Source: Dactylorhiza incarnata
Taxonomy: Eukaryota > Streptophyta > Magnoliopsida > Asparagales > Orchidaceae
Reading direction: 5' to 3'
Assembly (NCBI GenBank): GCA_033032865.1
Contig: JAWHQI010001219.1
Span: 1-64,000, forward strand
DNA length: 64,000 nucleotides
In this document: piece after piece, positions 54,186-64,000 of the stretch
Position numbering within the stretch: the stretch's first letter is position 1
Layout of the letters: each line of letters begins with the position of its first letter
Program-made: the position numbers and the translations under genes
The notes under the pieces: model-generated
Databases searched by the model: none
Told to the model about the DNA's origin: nothing
What the model saw: only the letters and a program-made list of their open reading frames with translations

Positions 54186-56738
54186 TGATGAGTCCCAATT
54201 ATATACACATATTGTTGGAGTTACCATTGTGATCTAGAAGTGGTCAAACATGTAATGTCACTGCCAACGCGATATGAGCCTGCAGGGTCGCACATAAGAG
54301 CATGTGGAGAAGATGAAAGATTGACTGTGTTGGTAAAGGTTACCAATCATCATATATAGAATGGGGGAGGTCCAACAAATGTTGCAGTCTGAATTCATCG
54401 GGTTTACACGGATAGAATTCGTCGGAATTCGTCGGATTCGTTGGGTTATTGCCTGGAATCCCGACGAATTATTACAGAGATCCTTAACTCGGCAAAAGTT
54501 GCCGTCTGATGTGATTCGTCGGAATTCGTCGGGTTGTTCCGTGGAATCCCGACGAATTGTTACAGAGATCCTTAACTCGGCAAATGTTGCCGTCTGATGT
54601 GATTCGTCGGAATTCGTCGGATTGTCCCGTGTAAACTCGACGAATGCTGATTCGTGAAATCCCGACGAATTGTTGCAGAAAGAGTTCTTTTTCTGTATGG
54701 ACTGCGGATAGCGATTATTTTAGGTCTGTTTATACTTCGGCTATAAATAGAACTTAATCTTAAGGGTTCAATACTCCTTTTATGCGAATAGAAGATTCGG
54801 CCGACGGAAGTGTTCCGCCCAAACCCTAGACGGAAGTGTACCGCCACCCCGTTCACCTCCGCCGACCCCCCTTCCGGCGATCGTCGCCGTGGATGTTCTT
54901 CCTAGAGCGAACCTAGCAGTTCGTGGAAGTGCAAGGTGCAGTCTTCTTCTCCCGGCTCGTGTGGACTGCTGTAGAGACGTAGACATTATTCTACGTGAGG
55001 ACTCGCATAGCCGACGACAGGACTCTTCTTCTTGGAGCATCTAGGTTGGATTGGATCCAACCCCACTAAGGTATTTTTGCCTAGTAGTTTTGTTTTAACT
55101 TCTTGATTCAATATTCATGGCCGATCCAAGTCTTTTTGGGTTGTTTCTCTTTTATTCCGCTGCGCCTACATTTGATGTATGGTTCTAGAAAAACCCAACA
55201 CATATATGGACTCATCAGGGCCGATTTTCTAGTCTATGCACTACACTTAAGGCATGTTTTCGCTCATATTTGTTATTCCATGCTATGTGCACTTATAGGC
55301 CCGTTTTTGTGTTATTTCTTGTTTATCTTCATTATTAGTTTTCATGCATGGTTAAGTGTCACTTTTAGTGGTTTGATTAGTGTTGTATGCTGGAGCAGGA
55401 GTCGTGCAGGTGTTCCCGGTACAAATCTGTACAGGAACACTGCGCACGATCACTGGTTTTATTGCGCACGACCACTGGTCGTGCGCCATTGATCGTGTGC
55501 ACTTACCCCCTGAATTCTGAGTTCTGTCTTCCTTATCGCACGACCACTTACGATAGCGCGCACGACCACTGGTCGTGCACCACTGGTCGTGCGAACATTG
55601 TATTTTATAATTTTCTTGCCTTGCAGGCTCCGTCCAGACAGGCGCACGATCACAGTATGCTAGTGCGCACGACCACTGGTCGTGTGCCAATGACCGTGCG
55701 CACTGTTTATTCCAGCGCCTATGAATTGACCTGCTCGCGAATTAGGTCGGGATCGACGCATTCCTTCCGCCCAGCTCTGCCGTTTTCGCCCCTTCCGCAG
55801 GTTCTCCGCCCCCCTAGGCCTCCTCCATCATCCTTGAGCTCCAAGGAGAGGTTTCTAGCCCAAAGATCGCCAACATCGAGCAAGGAGATCGCGTATCGGA
55901 GGAGATTGGATCGTGACACGAAGAAGACGAGCCATTGGGAGGAAGTGACAGCCCTCTTCTACCTCGGACGCAGTTGAAGACCGAGCTTGGATGCGGATTG
56001 ACAACCCAGCGATTCCAACCGTGAATCCTCGGCAAGGCTTCGGATGTGGTCGACTCCTTTACTCTCTTTTTCCTTCCTTCTGTTGTTGATTGTATAAACT
56101 AGTTTCCTCTATATATTGATGATGTGTGCTATGAACAATATTGCTTAATGTTTATTTCATTTATTTGGAATCATTTAGTTCATATGTGCTTATTGAGGTG
56201 CGCCCCCATCTAATTTCCATTCCACCATTGTGTTCGGTGCCGCACTAGCAATTGCTAGTGGCGTGCTTGTCGACGAGGTGCTTGCGACCCTCACTCCGTT
56301 AGCCTACTCATCCATCCGCCTACCGAAGCGTGGCATCGCAGCCCGTACTCCATCCCGCCTAACGAAGCAGCGCGCTCAAGGCCTACATAGTTCGATTCCG
56401 CTAGCCTACTCGCCCATCCGCCCAACGAAGTAGTGCGTTCAAGGCATACGTAGTTTTCCATTCCGCCAAGCGAAGCATTGCATAGCGGCATTGCATATGA
56501 GTAGTCGATAGCTTTTATTTTACTTTGCAAAACCAATCCACCCACCTTCGTGAACATCGACCTAAGGACTTCAATCTCAAGTCCTTCCTCGATAATAAAC
56601 TCCACCTTACTGTGTTCCTTTGAGATTTAATACTCGGGGATTACTCCTCGTTTTATATTACTTGAACGATCGGTACACTGCTGTTTCGTGTCGCAGTCAA
56701 GCTACCGCCTATAGCGGTGTGTGAGATTCGCGCCATCA
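54186..56738 (+). mobile_element. NA3 3' LTR (A-type), interrupted by SoloA2
   Basis: Same dyads as the 5' LTR at 55464-55486, 55558-55580 (one base changed) and 55665-55687. The TATA position reads TATGAATT instead of TATAAATT. Confidence 0.95.
54213..55200 (+). mobile_element. Solo copia LTR SoloA2
   Basis: 988 bp, TGTTGGAGTT to CCCAACA, with target duplication CATAT (54208-54212, 55201-55205). The 5' LTR of NA3 has the empty site (CACATATATGG near 49456). Related to the CopA/SoloA1 LTRs by ends, by a shared block (GCCAACGC...GGGTCGCACATAA) and by an analogous array. In this array (54390-54670) GAATTCGTCGG-type units of larger 120-base blocks repeat two to three times. Confidence 0.95.
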
Positions 56739-56743
56739 ATATG

Positions 56744-57913
56744 CTTCAACATCAAACAATTTCCTTGGAATTTTGATGGATGGTTCAGCAAGAATCTGTT
56801 CTTTGGTCATTCCCTTCTTGATCTTCTCTATCCAAGCATTTCTCTTATCTACTGTTTCTTTCATGGCTGCTTCAAATTAATACAGGTCTCTTTCCCTTAT
56901 TTTATTATTCCTCTTTCCCATTTCAGGGTCATTGTACTCCTTTACTGTACTGTCAGGAGTGATATTAGGAATCTTTGCAAACCTCTTTATCTCATCATAA
57001 GCTTTTCTGTACTTCTTTTCCTTTGCATATTCTTTCCTTTCTTCTTTGGAATATTTTTGCCAGTGAGGGATGACATCTTTTCTTTCCATTTGTCTTCTTG
57101 GACTTTGCCTAGGTAAGATTTGAGTAGTATGTTTTGTTGATGGTGGAGGTAGAGGTAGTAGAGGAAGTGGAGTTTTCTCTTTAGGAATATAAGGTGAAGA
57201 AGGAACTTTAGGAGGAGGAGTTTCTTCCAGAGGAACATCCTCAAGTAGAGGTGTCCAAAGTTTGATGTGACTGGCAGAGAAACCAGGAGAGTGATACTGA
57301 TATTCTTACACACACAGGGGTGCATCAATCCAGACTTTCCCTTTCAGATCATCAGAAGTAGCTGCTTCTTCCTTCCCCTGGACTTCTGTATTTTGTACTA
57401 CAATAATCTCCCCCTGAACATATGGGGCATCTTCTTTGAATGCTGAATCCACAGCATGGTCTCATTCTGTATGGTAGGATGAGGATATACCAAAGGGGTT
57501 TTTCTCCTTGAAGGTTTAGTCAGAGTGAGTGGAGAAGATTTGTGCGTATAAGAAGAATTAGGGTTTAGAGATTGGAGAAGAATTAACCCTGAGCTGAAGA
57601 GTAATAGAGAAGAATATGAGGCTTAAGATTAATAGAGAACCTGATTGGAGGGGTTTCTGGAGTAACTCTCCCCCTGGTTTATATCCTGCAGAAAGGGTAT
57701 AAACCCTTTTGGCGACAGATTTTGTTCTTGAAGAAGAACATGAAGCTCAGGAAGAGATGCAGAGATGTCGGTCAGTTTGGCTTCACAAGAGGCTAGCATG
57801 GAGGCACATTCGTTGGAGAAATTTATCAGTCGTGACTGAAATTCATTCAGAAGTTGTTTTAGGGCATCATCTATTGCTTTGATGATAGCAGATTAAGCAG
57901 GAGTCGGCGCCAT
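56744..57913 (-). pseudogene. SIRE-Y extra ORF downstream of pol, N-terminal part
   Basis: On the minus strand, from an ATG at 57913, broken frames encode in order: a helical segment (IDDALKQLLNEFQSRLINF, CEAKLTDISASLPEL), a basic/proline segment (LTLTKPSRRKTPLVYP), an acidic segment (KGKVWIDAPL), a proline-rich segment (KEKTPLPLLPLPPPSTKHTT), then a long charged helical segment (KYSKEERKEYAKEKKYRK). Several stops interrupt it. It lies where SIRE elements can carry an env-like ORF, but I see no signal peptide or membrane segment. It continues at 49430. Function unknown. Confidence 0.55.
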
Positions 57914-58250
57914 TGATGCAGGTAGAAAGGTAGAAGATGAAGTTTTTGGCGGTTTGGGAGAGTAGGAGTTATGAAATATGAGGTATTATTTAAAGAAGGT
58001 GAGACGTCGAAAAGGAAATAGAAATCGAGGTATATTAGGTAATCCAATCGTCAAAAGAAGAAGGGAAGATTTGTTTCCAGTTTTATCATGAAGTCGACGG
58101 TCCATCGAGAAAGGATCAACGTATCTTTGTCTGTAAGAAATCAATTCCAGCGTTGAGTTCTTCTCGACGGTGCGTCGATAGGTAATCGACGCATCTTCAA
58201 GTGCTTTCTTAGTTTTGTTATCCTCTTTTAAATTTGCCCAACAATGATGT

Positions 58251-58919
58251 TTACAAGCTTCCATCAAGCATTCCTAAGGTGTTGATGAAGTAAGTATGCT
58301 TCGTTTCATCCAAGGGTTTGGTAAAAATGTCTGCTCTTTGACTGTCTGTAGGAATATATTCTAAGGTTATCTTGCCTTTTTCTACATTGTCTCTAAGAAA
58401 GTGATGTTTGATCTCTATATGTTTGGTTCTACTATGAAGGACTGGATTGGATGCTATGGATATAGCACTAGAACTATCACAATAGATCTTAGAGTTATTT
58501 ACTTTGAATTTATAGTCAAGAAGCTGATTTTGCATCCATAGGATTTGTGAACAACAGCTTCCAGCAGCTATATATTCAGCTTCAGCTGTTGAGATTGAGA
58601 CCGAAGTTTGTTTCTTACTGAACCATGATATTAGTCTGTCACCTAGGAATTGGCAAGTACCAGATGTGCTCTTTCTATCAACCCTACATCCAGCATAGTC
58701 TGCATCTGAGAAACCTGTCAATTCAAAGTTGGTTTCTGCTGAGTACCATAGACCTAGTTCAGGTGTTCCCTTTAGGTATCTAAGAATCCTTTTTACAGAG
58801 GAGAGATGGGATTCTTTTGGATCAACCTGAAATCGAGCACATATGCAGGTGTCAAACATAATGTCAGGTCTGCTAGCTGTTAGATAGAGAAGGGATCCTA
58901 TGATTGCCCTATATGTCTT
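58251..58919 (-). pseudogene. SIRE-Y RNase H and pol C-terminus
   Basis: Copia RNase H with YLKGTPELGLWYSA, GFSDADYAGCRVDRKSTSGT, AEAEYIAAGSCC and RTKHIEIKHHFLRD, ending in the usual PLDETKHTYFINTLGML. Motif set is typical of the SIRE/Maximus lineage. It is in the same frame as the reverse transcriptase but separated from it by TAA near 58919. Confidence 0.9.
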
Positions 58920-59789
58920 TTAATCTACTGATTTTCCCTTTTCATCCTTTTCTATTGTTTTCATGGTAGAAGTTGATTCCATGCCAAATTTTTTGATTAA
59001 TTCTTTAGTGTATTTAGATTGTGAGATAAAGATCCTCTCACTGTTTTGTTTTACTTGTAGCCCTAAGAAATAAGAGAGTTCTCCCATACTACTCATTTCA
59101 AATTTAGATTGCATTAGATTAGCAAATCTTTCACAGAGTTTGGGATGAGTTGAGCCAAAGATGATGTCATCTACATATATTTGAACAAGAAGGAGTTGAT
59201 TCTTGTGGGTTCTAGTGAAAAGTGTTTTATCTACTTTTCCTCTTTCAAAAGAGTTTTCTATAAGGAAGTTAGAGAGAGTGGCATACCATGCTCTAGGTGC
59301 TTGCTTAAGACCATAAAGTGCTTTATTAAGTCTATAAACACAGTTAGGAGAGGAGGGATTGATAAAACCTGGTGGTTGCTCTACATACACCTCTTCTTGA
59401 AGGTCACGATTCAGAAAATCACTCTTGACATCCATCTGGTAGACTTTCATCTTCATGAAAGCTGCATAGGCAAGAAAAAGTCTGATTGCTTCCACTCTGG
59501 CTACTGGAGCAAAGGTTTGGTTGTAGTCTATTCCTTCTTCTTGTTTGTACCCTTGTTCTACAAGTCTTGCCTTGTTCCTGATGATTACTTCAGTGGAATC
59601 AAGTTTGTTTCTGTATACCCACTTAGTACCAATAACTGGGTAGTTTCCTGGTCTCTCAACTAAGTTCCATACTTTGTTTCTCTCAAATTGGCTTAGTGCT
59701 TCCTGCATAGCAATAATCCAGTGAGGATCACAATTTGCTTCTTCAAACTTCCTTGGTTCAACTTGTGATAAGAAGCATTGGAGCATCAT
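58920..59789 (-). pseudogene. SIRE-Y reverse transcriptase
   Basis: 289-residue frame with the copia RT core: [11 protein letters not shown] near residue 54, [20 protein letters not shown] at 117-136, [13 protein letters not shown] at 157-169 and catalytic YVDD at 205-208. The Gly usually following FLN in this family is replaced by Arg. The start shown is only the first Met of the fragment; 59790-60241 upstream is an eroded acidic linker (Glu/Gln-rich in a shifted frame). Confidence 0.9.
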
Positions 59790-60241
59790 CCCACTGGAGA
59801 CTTGGTGTCTTGTTCTTACTCCAGTATTGGGGTTTCCAATAACTTAGGATTGTGGATGATTTTTCATATTGATTCCTGTCCTACTTGGATATGTCAGGTC
59901 TCTTCTTCCTCATTAGTAATAGGAACATTTCCCACTTGTTCTTCTTGAACAATGTTCTCTTGTGTGAGTTGGTTTTGATTGCTCTTTTCTGAATCTTCTT
60001 CATGTTCCTGTTCAGATTCCTCACTTGGTTCCTGTAGCTGGTTTTCTTTACCAGTGTCTGTGTTCTCTAGAGTTAGTTGTTCAAACTGAGTCTCTATGCA
60101 TCTGTGTTCCTATGGAAAAGGACTGGTGGAAGTTTCTTCCCCTTTAAAGAACATGTTAGTTTCATCAAATATAATATGCATGGATTCTTCAATTTTGTGA
60201 GTTCTCCTGTTATAGCACCTATAAGCTTTACTAGATTATGA

Positions 60242-60957
60242 CTACCCCAGAAATATCCCATCATCAGACTTCTTGTCAAACTTGGCAAGATGATCTTTCC
60301 CATTGTTTAGTATAAAGCAAGTACACCCAAAAGTCTTAAAGTATCTAACAGTGGGTGTTTTTCCCTTCAGAAGCTCATATGGAGTTTTTAACTTGGTTTT
60401 GTGTATGAGGCTTCTATTCAGAACATAGTTTGCAGTGTTGACTGCTTCAGCCCAGAAGGTTTTTGGTAATCCTGATTCTGCAAGAAAGGTCCTTCCTGAT
60501 TCAATTAAGGTTCTATTCTTTCTTTCAGCAACTCCATTTTGTTGAGGAGTTCTAGGTGCTGAAAAGCTTTGTTTGATCCCTTCATCCTCACAGAAACTAT
60601 AGATTAACTGATTTTCAAATTCAGTCCCATGATCACTTCTTATAATGGAAACATGAGTATTGAATTCAGATTGAATCTGTCTTATGAATCTTGAGAGAAT
60701 CTTGTGGGTTTCAGACTTAGCCCTTAGAAAGAATACCCAGCTAAATCTAGAATAGTCATCCACAATGACTAGGGTATAAGACTTTCCACCTAAGCTCTGA
60801 GTGGATATAGGACCAAAGAGATCGATGTGCAGTAAGTAGAGAATCCTAGTGGAGTCATCCTTACCAATTTGTTTGAAGGATGATTTGATCTGTTTTCCTA
60901 GTTGGCAGGGTCTACAAGGAGAATCCTTAAAGTACCTACCCTTTGGTAGATCTCTGA
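60242..60957 (-). pseudogene. SIRE-Y integrase core
   Basis: On the minus strand the frame reads CRPCQLGKQ (second half of the zinc site), then the catalytic triad region: HIDLFGP, IRSDHGTEFEN and PQQNGVAERKNRTL (D, D, E). The C-terminal FGCTCFILNN...DGIFLG follows. It is closed by a stop at 60242 and displaced from the upstream frame by a shift near 60960. It would insert the element's DNA if the polyprotein were whole. Confidence 0.85.
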
Positions 60958-61488
60958 CTAGGTTATTCTTTTACTAATGGTTTTATAGTTTAGATGGACC
61001 AGCCTCATATGCCATAATTCACTTTTATCAATAATGTTGTTGAACAAACAAATCTCTGTGTGAGTGGAGCTAAAATCTACTATATATACTTTCCCTTTTC
61101 TAATTCCATTGAGTACAATGGCACCATTCATGATATCAACAACATGGCAAACAAGTTTGGTAAATTTTACCTCATACTTACCACTGCCACATATCTGACT
61201 TATATTTATCAGATTGTGTTTTAGTACTTTGACTACTGCCATATTCTTGAAGGTTACTTTTCCTTCTTTGAAATCTCCAAAGCCCCTGGTTTGCCCACAG
61301 CTAGAGTCTCCAAAAGTCACTGGTGGTCCATGTCTATCCTCAAAGATGGTTAATAGATTTTTGTACCCTGTCATGTGCATGGAACATCCACTGTCCAAGT
61401 ACCACACCAGCCTGAAGATGTGATACACCTGCACATAAAATTTAAACATTAGTTTGGACCCTGCTAAGCTGGGGTCCCTTCCTCCCAC
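60958..61488 (-). pseudogene. SIRE-Y protease and pre-integrase domain
   Basis: Protease active-site LDSGCSMHMTG lies near the start, followed by GAG-pre-integrase sequence (SELWHMRLVHLNYKTIS). Ends in a stop at 60958 just before the integrase zinc-site cysteines. Frame differs from gag upstream, so Gag-Pol continuity is lost. Confidence 0.85.
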
Positions 61489-61542
61489 CAGTGAAAGGTT
61501 TAATGAAAGAATAAGTGGGTCTTTCAGTGTACCCTTTCTTCT

Positions 61543-63447
61543 TTAGGGGTGTTGGTTTATCATACCAACAATCTTTGGTAATATTGCAGAAATAGTATTC
61601 ATAATAAAGGGAAATGGATTGAGAAGACTTTTGAGAAAGGAGAAATTCCTATCAGATTGGTTGCATCGATAGGAATTCGACGTATGTTCATGGTTGTGTC
61701 GGGTATAAGTCGACGCTTCCTTCATTCTGCGTTTACTTCTAATTGAGGCATAGGAGAAGTTGCATTTGTTGGAAGTCGATGCACTTTGGGGTGTGCGTTG
61801 ATTAGAAATCGATGCATCATTTAAGTTGCGTCGAGTAGAACTCGACGCACGTTTATAATATCTCGACGCAATTTTATTTCTTTTATGAGGATATTTACCT
61901 AGGATTTCTTCATATATAGTGAAATTATTTTTATTAAAAACAGTAGTTATTTTTGGATTTTCTTGTGAATTTTCTCCTATCAGATTATTCTTCCTAGTGA
62001 AGTGGATAGGATGTCTCCAAACAGATTTGCTGGATGATTGAGGTCTAGGTTCTAAATCAGTATTAAACTCTAGTTGTCTAAATCTATCAGTGAGATTTTC
62101 AGAGATATTCTTGAGCTTTTGACTTCTGCCATTTAGAGAATCTTCAAAGGCTTTTGCCTTTGCTAGCTCATTTCTCAGTGTTTGATTTTCAGTATTGATT
62201 TTATCTAGTTGCTCCTCTGATCTAGAGAGTTCTTGACTGAGCTCATAGTTTTTATATTGTGTATCCATTAGTTTGAGATTGTTCAATTCATTTCTTAGTC
62301 TTTTTATTTCTTTCTCAGATTTGACTTGATCTAAACAAAATTCTTTGAAATTATTTTTGAATTTAGTAGAAGAAAAATCTATATCATCAGATATATTTAC
62401 CAGAGATTTATCTTCAAGCTTCTCAGTAGCCATCAAACAGTTTTCCTCCTGCTTAGCCTCTTCTTGATCATTTTTAGATGAGGTACTTCCTTCAGATTCT
62501 GATTCACTCCATGATTGAGCAATGAATCCTTTCTCTTTCTTCTTCTTCTTTAGATCTGTTCTTTTCAGATCTTTCTTATTACTGATCTCTTTAGGACATT
62601 CAGGTGCAGTGTGTCCAGGTTTCCTGCAAGAGTAAAATTTAATTTCTTTAGTAGGAGTTTTGTCATACCTGGTTTTTGAGTCTCTCCATCTAGATCCTTC
62701 TATTTTGATCCACTTCTTGAATCTTCTGGCCAGTAGACTGATCAGCTCCTCATCACTTGTAGAGGGTTCACCTGCAGTGGCCTTCAAGGCAATGCTCTTT
62801 TCCTTTGAGAGTGAAGGAGTCTTTTCTTTCTCAGATCTTGTTTTCAACAACTGTTCATAAGATCTTAATTTTCCCAACAGGCCATCTGTTGAGATTTCCT
62901 TTTGGCTTCTGTAGTCTCTAATTGGCCAGATTCTTGAGTCCCAAGAGCTAGGGAAGCAAGTTAGCAATTTGTTATTTATCTCAGTGAGAGATATTTCCTT
63001 CTCAAGTGTTCTCAACTCATTTATTATGAGGCTGAATCTGGCATACATGTCAGCAACACTTTCACTATCTTTCTACTGGAAGTTTTCATATTGAGAGATG
63101 AGTAATGCCTTTTTGTCCATTCTCTCATCAGCACTCCCTTCTGCCATTTTAGTGAGAGCTTCCCATATTTCCTTAGCTGACCCACATTCAGCAATCTTTT
63201 GGAAGATTTCATCTGAGAGGGTTGAGACTAATATATTCATAGCCTTGGCATCACATGCTTGGGCTTTCTTTTCTTCATCTGTCCATTCAGCCCTTGGAGC
63301 AAGTGTTTGTGTGACCTCTCCACTTGAGTCCTTTTTGAATGGCTTGGGAGGACCTGTCATAATAACATCAAATAGTTCTCCATCAATAGAATTTAAATAA
63401 ATTCTAATTCTTGTTTTCCAAAGTGCAAACTTTTCAAGATTGCACAT
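61543..63447 (-). pseudogene. SIRE-Y Gag with a six-fold 11-residue repeat
   Basis: Copia UBN2-type Gag. The N-terminal capsid-like part (KFALWKTRIRIYLNSIDGEL onward) ends at an in-frame TAG (63073-63075) and resumes in the same frame to 61543. A zinc knuckle CRKPGHTAPEC (first Cys of the pair replaced by Tyr-Ser-Cys) lies near 62600. A Glu/Lys-rich coiled coil spans about 62110-62360. Near the C-terminus (minus strand about 61860-61650) there are six degenerate 11-residue repeats of form A-S-x-S. The expected N-terminal Met upstream of AQIKDYASTRPP appears lost. Confidence 0.8.
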
Positions 63448-63560
63448 TGGTGGTCTGGTGGAAGCATAATCTTTGATTTGTGCTATAAAAACTTTTTAGA
63501 AATATATATATGAGGTAGGATCTTTTTGATCAAGGAGTTACCCCTTTTTGATGAACCTCC
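63448..63560 (-). other. SIRE-Y leader
   Basis: Short stretch between primer site and gag on the minus strand; nothing further seen. Confidence 0.6.
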
Positions 63561-63571
63561 CTCTGATACCA
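63561..63571 (-). promoter_or_regulatory. Primer-binding site of SIRE-Y
   Basis: On the minus strand TGGTATCAGAG lies two bases after the LTR end TTTCA; complementary to initiator tRNA-Met. Confidence 0.85.
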
Positions 63572-63573
63572 AT

Positions 63574-64000
63574 TGAAAGTACACAGTTAACCTCACTAGA
63601 ATTCTCTAGAGGGGGGTGAATAGAGATTTAAAAATATTTTGTACAAAGTTAATAAATATATATATATATATGTGTAATATTCACAGATTTAAGATTCACA
63701 CACACCAACAAGAATTAGGGAAATAAATAAAGAAATAGCAAAAAGAAAATCACAGCACAACACAAAGAAATATAGTGGTTCCCCAAACTTTGGGTAGTCC
63801 ACTCTTCTACCCCCTTGGTAGGAATTCACTATCTTGCACTGAGTCTTTTGATAAGGAGACTCTTAGAACTAGCCTGAGTCTTTTGATAAGGAGACTCTTA
63901 GAACCACTACAACTGAATTTTTTGAAGAGAGATTCTAAAAACTCTTTTAACACAATTTGAAAATGAAATAAGAATAAGAAGAAGAAGTAGAATAAAAACA
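63574..64000 (-). mobile_element. SIRE-Y 5' LTR, 3' part, cut by the window edge
   Basis: On the minus strand the LTR ends CTTTCA at 63574. It contains TTCACCCCCCTCTAGAG, a TA microsatellite (63656-63671), and a tandem pair of CCTGAGTCTTTTGATAAGG-type units of about 42 bases at 63838-63905. The LTR start lies beyond 64000. Confidence 0.85.

Larger units (their letters stand above)
49436..56738 (+). mobile_element. NA3, complete non-autonomous element in the SIRE-Y extra ORF
   Basis: The ends TGATGAGTCC and GCGCCATCA are flanked by ATATG (49431-49435, 56739-56743). The 5' LTR is 1560 bp; the 3' LTR is also 1560 bp once SoloA2 and its duplicated target are taken out. The internal region of 3.2 kb has a primer site, the zinc-knuckle ORF, a conserved non-coding half and a polypurine tract, but no pol. 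LTRs differ by very roughly 2 percent by eye. Confidence 0.95.

Noticed and set aside
54186..56738. A second separate NA element right of NA3
   Set aside because: It looked like a new element because SoloA2 interrupts it, but polypurine tract, equal LTR length and the ATATG duplication show it is the 3' LTR of NA3.
56744..57913. Calling the extra SIRE-Y ORF an env gene
   Set aside because: Position fits, but no signal peptide, membrane segment or coiled-coil fusion region is visible in the frames I could read.

Overview
This window looks like intergenic DNA from a large, repeat-rich flowering-plant genome, probably a eudicot. I see no intact host gene. The evidence is nested LTR retrotransposons of both plant superfamilies. 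Ty1/copia elements carry initiator-tRNA-Met primer sites (TGGTATCAGAG). Ty3/gypsy-type elements carry the TGGCGCCGTTGCC primer site that I know from Athila-like plant elements (tRNA-Asp). Solo LTRs, Helitron-like ends and a 5S-rRNA-bearing repeat are also present. I cannot name the species. Element names below (NA1-3, LARD1, CopA, CopB, SIRE-X, SIRE-Y, TAT1, SoloA1, SoloA2, SoloG, FB5S, Hel-L, Hel-R) are local labels only.

Layout. 1-5566: NA1, a non-autonomous gypsy-type element on +, whose 3' LTR holds solo copia LTR SoloA1. 5564-14490: NA2, a related element on -, fused tail-to-tail with NA1; its 3' LTR holds a 2.9 kb solo LTR (SoloG). 14491-16246: the LTR and broken gag of copia element CopB. 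16247-20600: degenerate intron-bearing coding fragments on - and several TATA-bearing segments. 20604-39204: one SIRE-like copia LTR (SIRE-X) split into three pieces by LARD1 (20636-28370, non-coding, very young) and CopA (28961-38546, a whole but decayed copia element that itself contains FB5S at 30518-31825). 39614-41786: fragment of a Tat-like gypsy element (TAT1), cut by the 3' LTR of SIRE-Y. 41787-64000: SIRE-Y on -, running off the window. Its 3' LTR is interrupted by one or two Helitron-like insertions (41882-about 49250). An extra ORF downstream of its pol is split by NA3 (49436-56738, complete, target duplication ATATG), which in turn holds solo LTR SoloA2.

How the parts relate. Target-site duplications read directly in the sequence fix most boundaries: CTTCG, TGCGC, GGGGT, TTCCG/TTCTG, TTTCT, ATATG and CATAT. 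They show nesting up to four levels deep. NA1-NA3 and LARD1 lack a recognisable pol and would need proteins supplied by autonomous relatives. NA2 and NA3 keep a 412-413 codon ORF with two CCHC zinc knuckles and a long acidic tail. Nearly every family carries its own array of perfect short dyads, mostly just upstream of a TATA box. The most unusual items are the double foldback made of four 5S rRNA-derived segments, the reciprocal exchange of LTR types between NA1 and NA2, the zinc-knuckle ORF family, the extra SIRE-Y ORF, and a roughly 100 bp module shared by a solo LTR and a copia leader.
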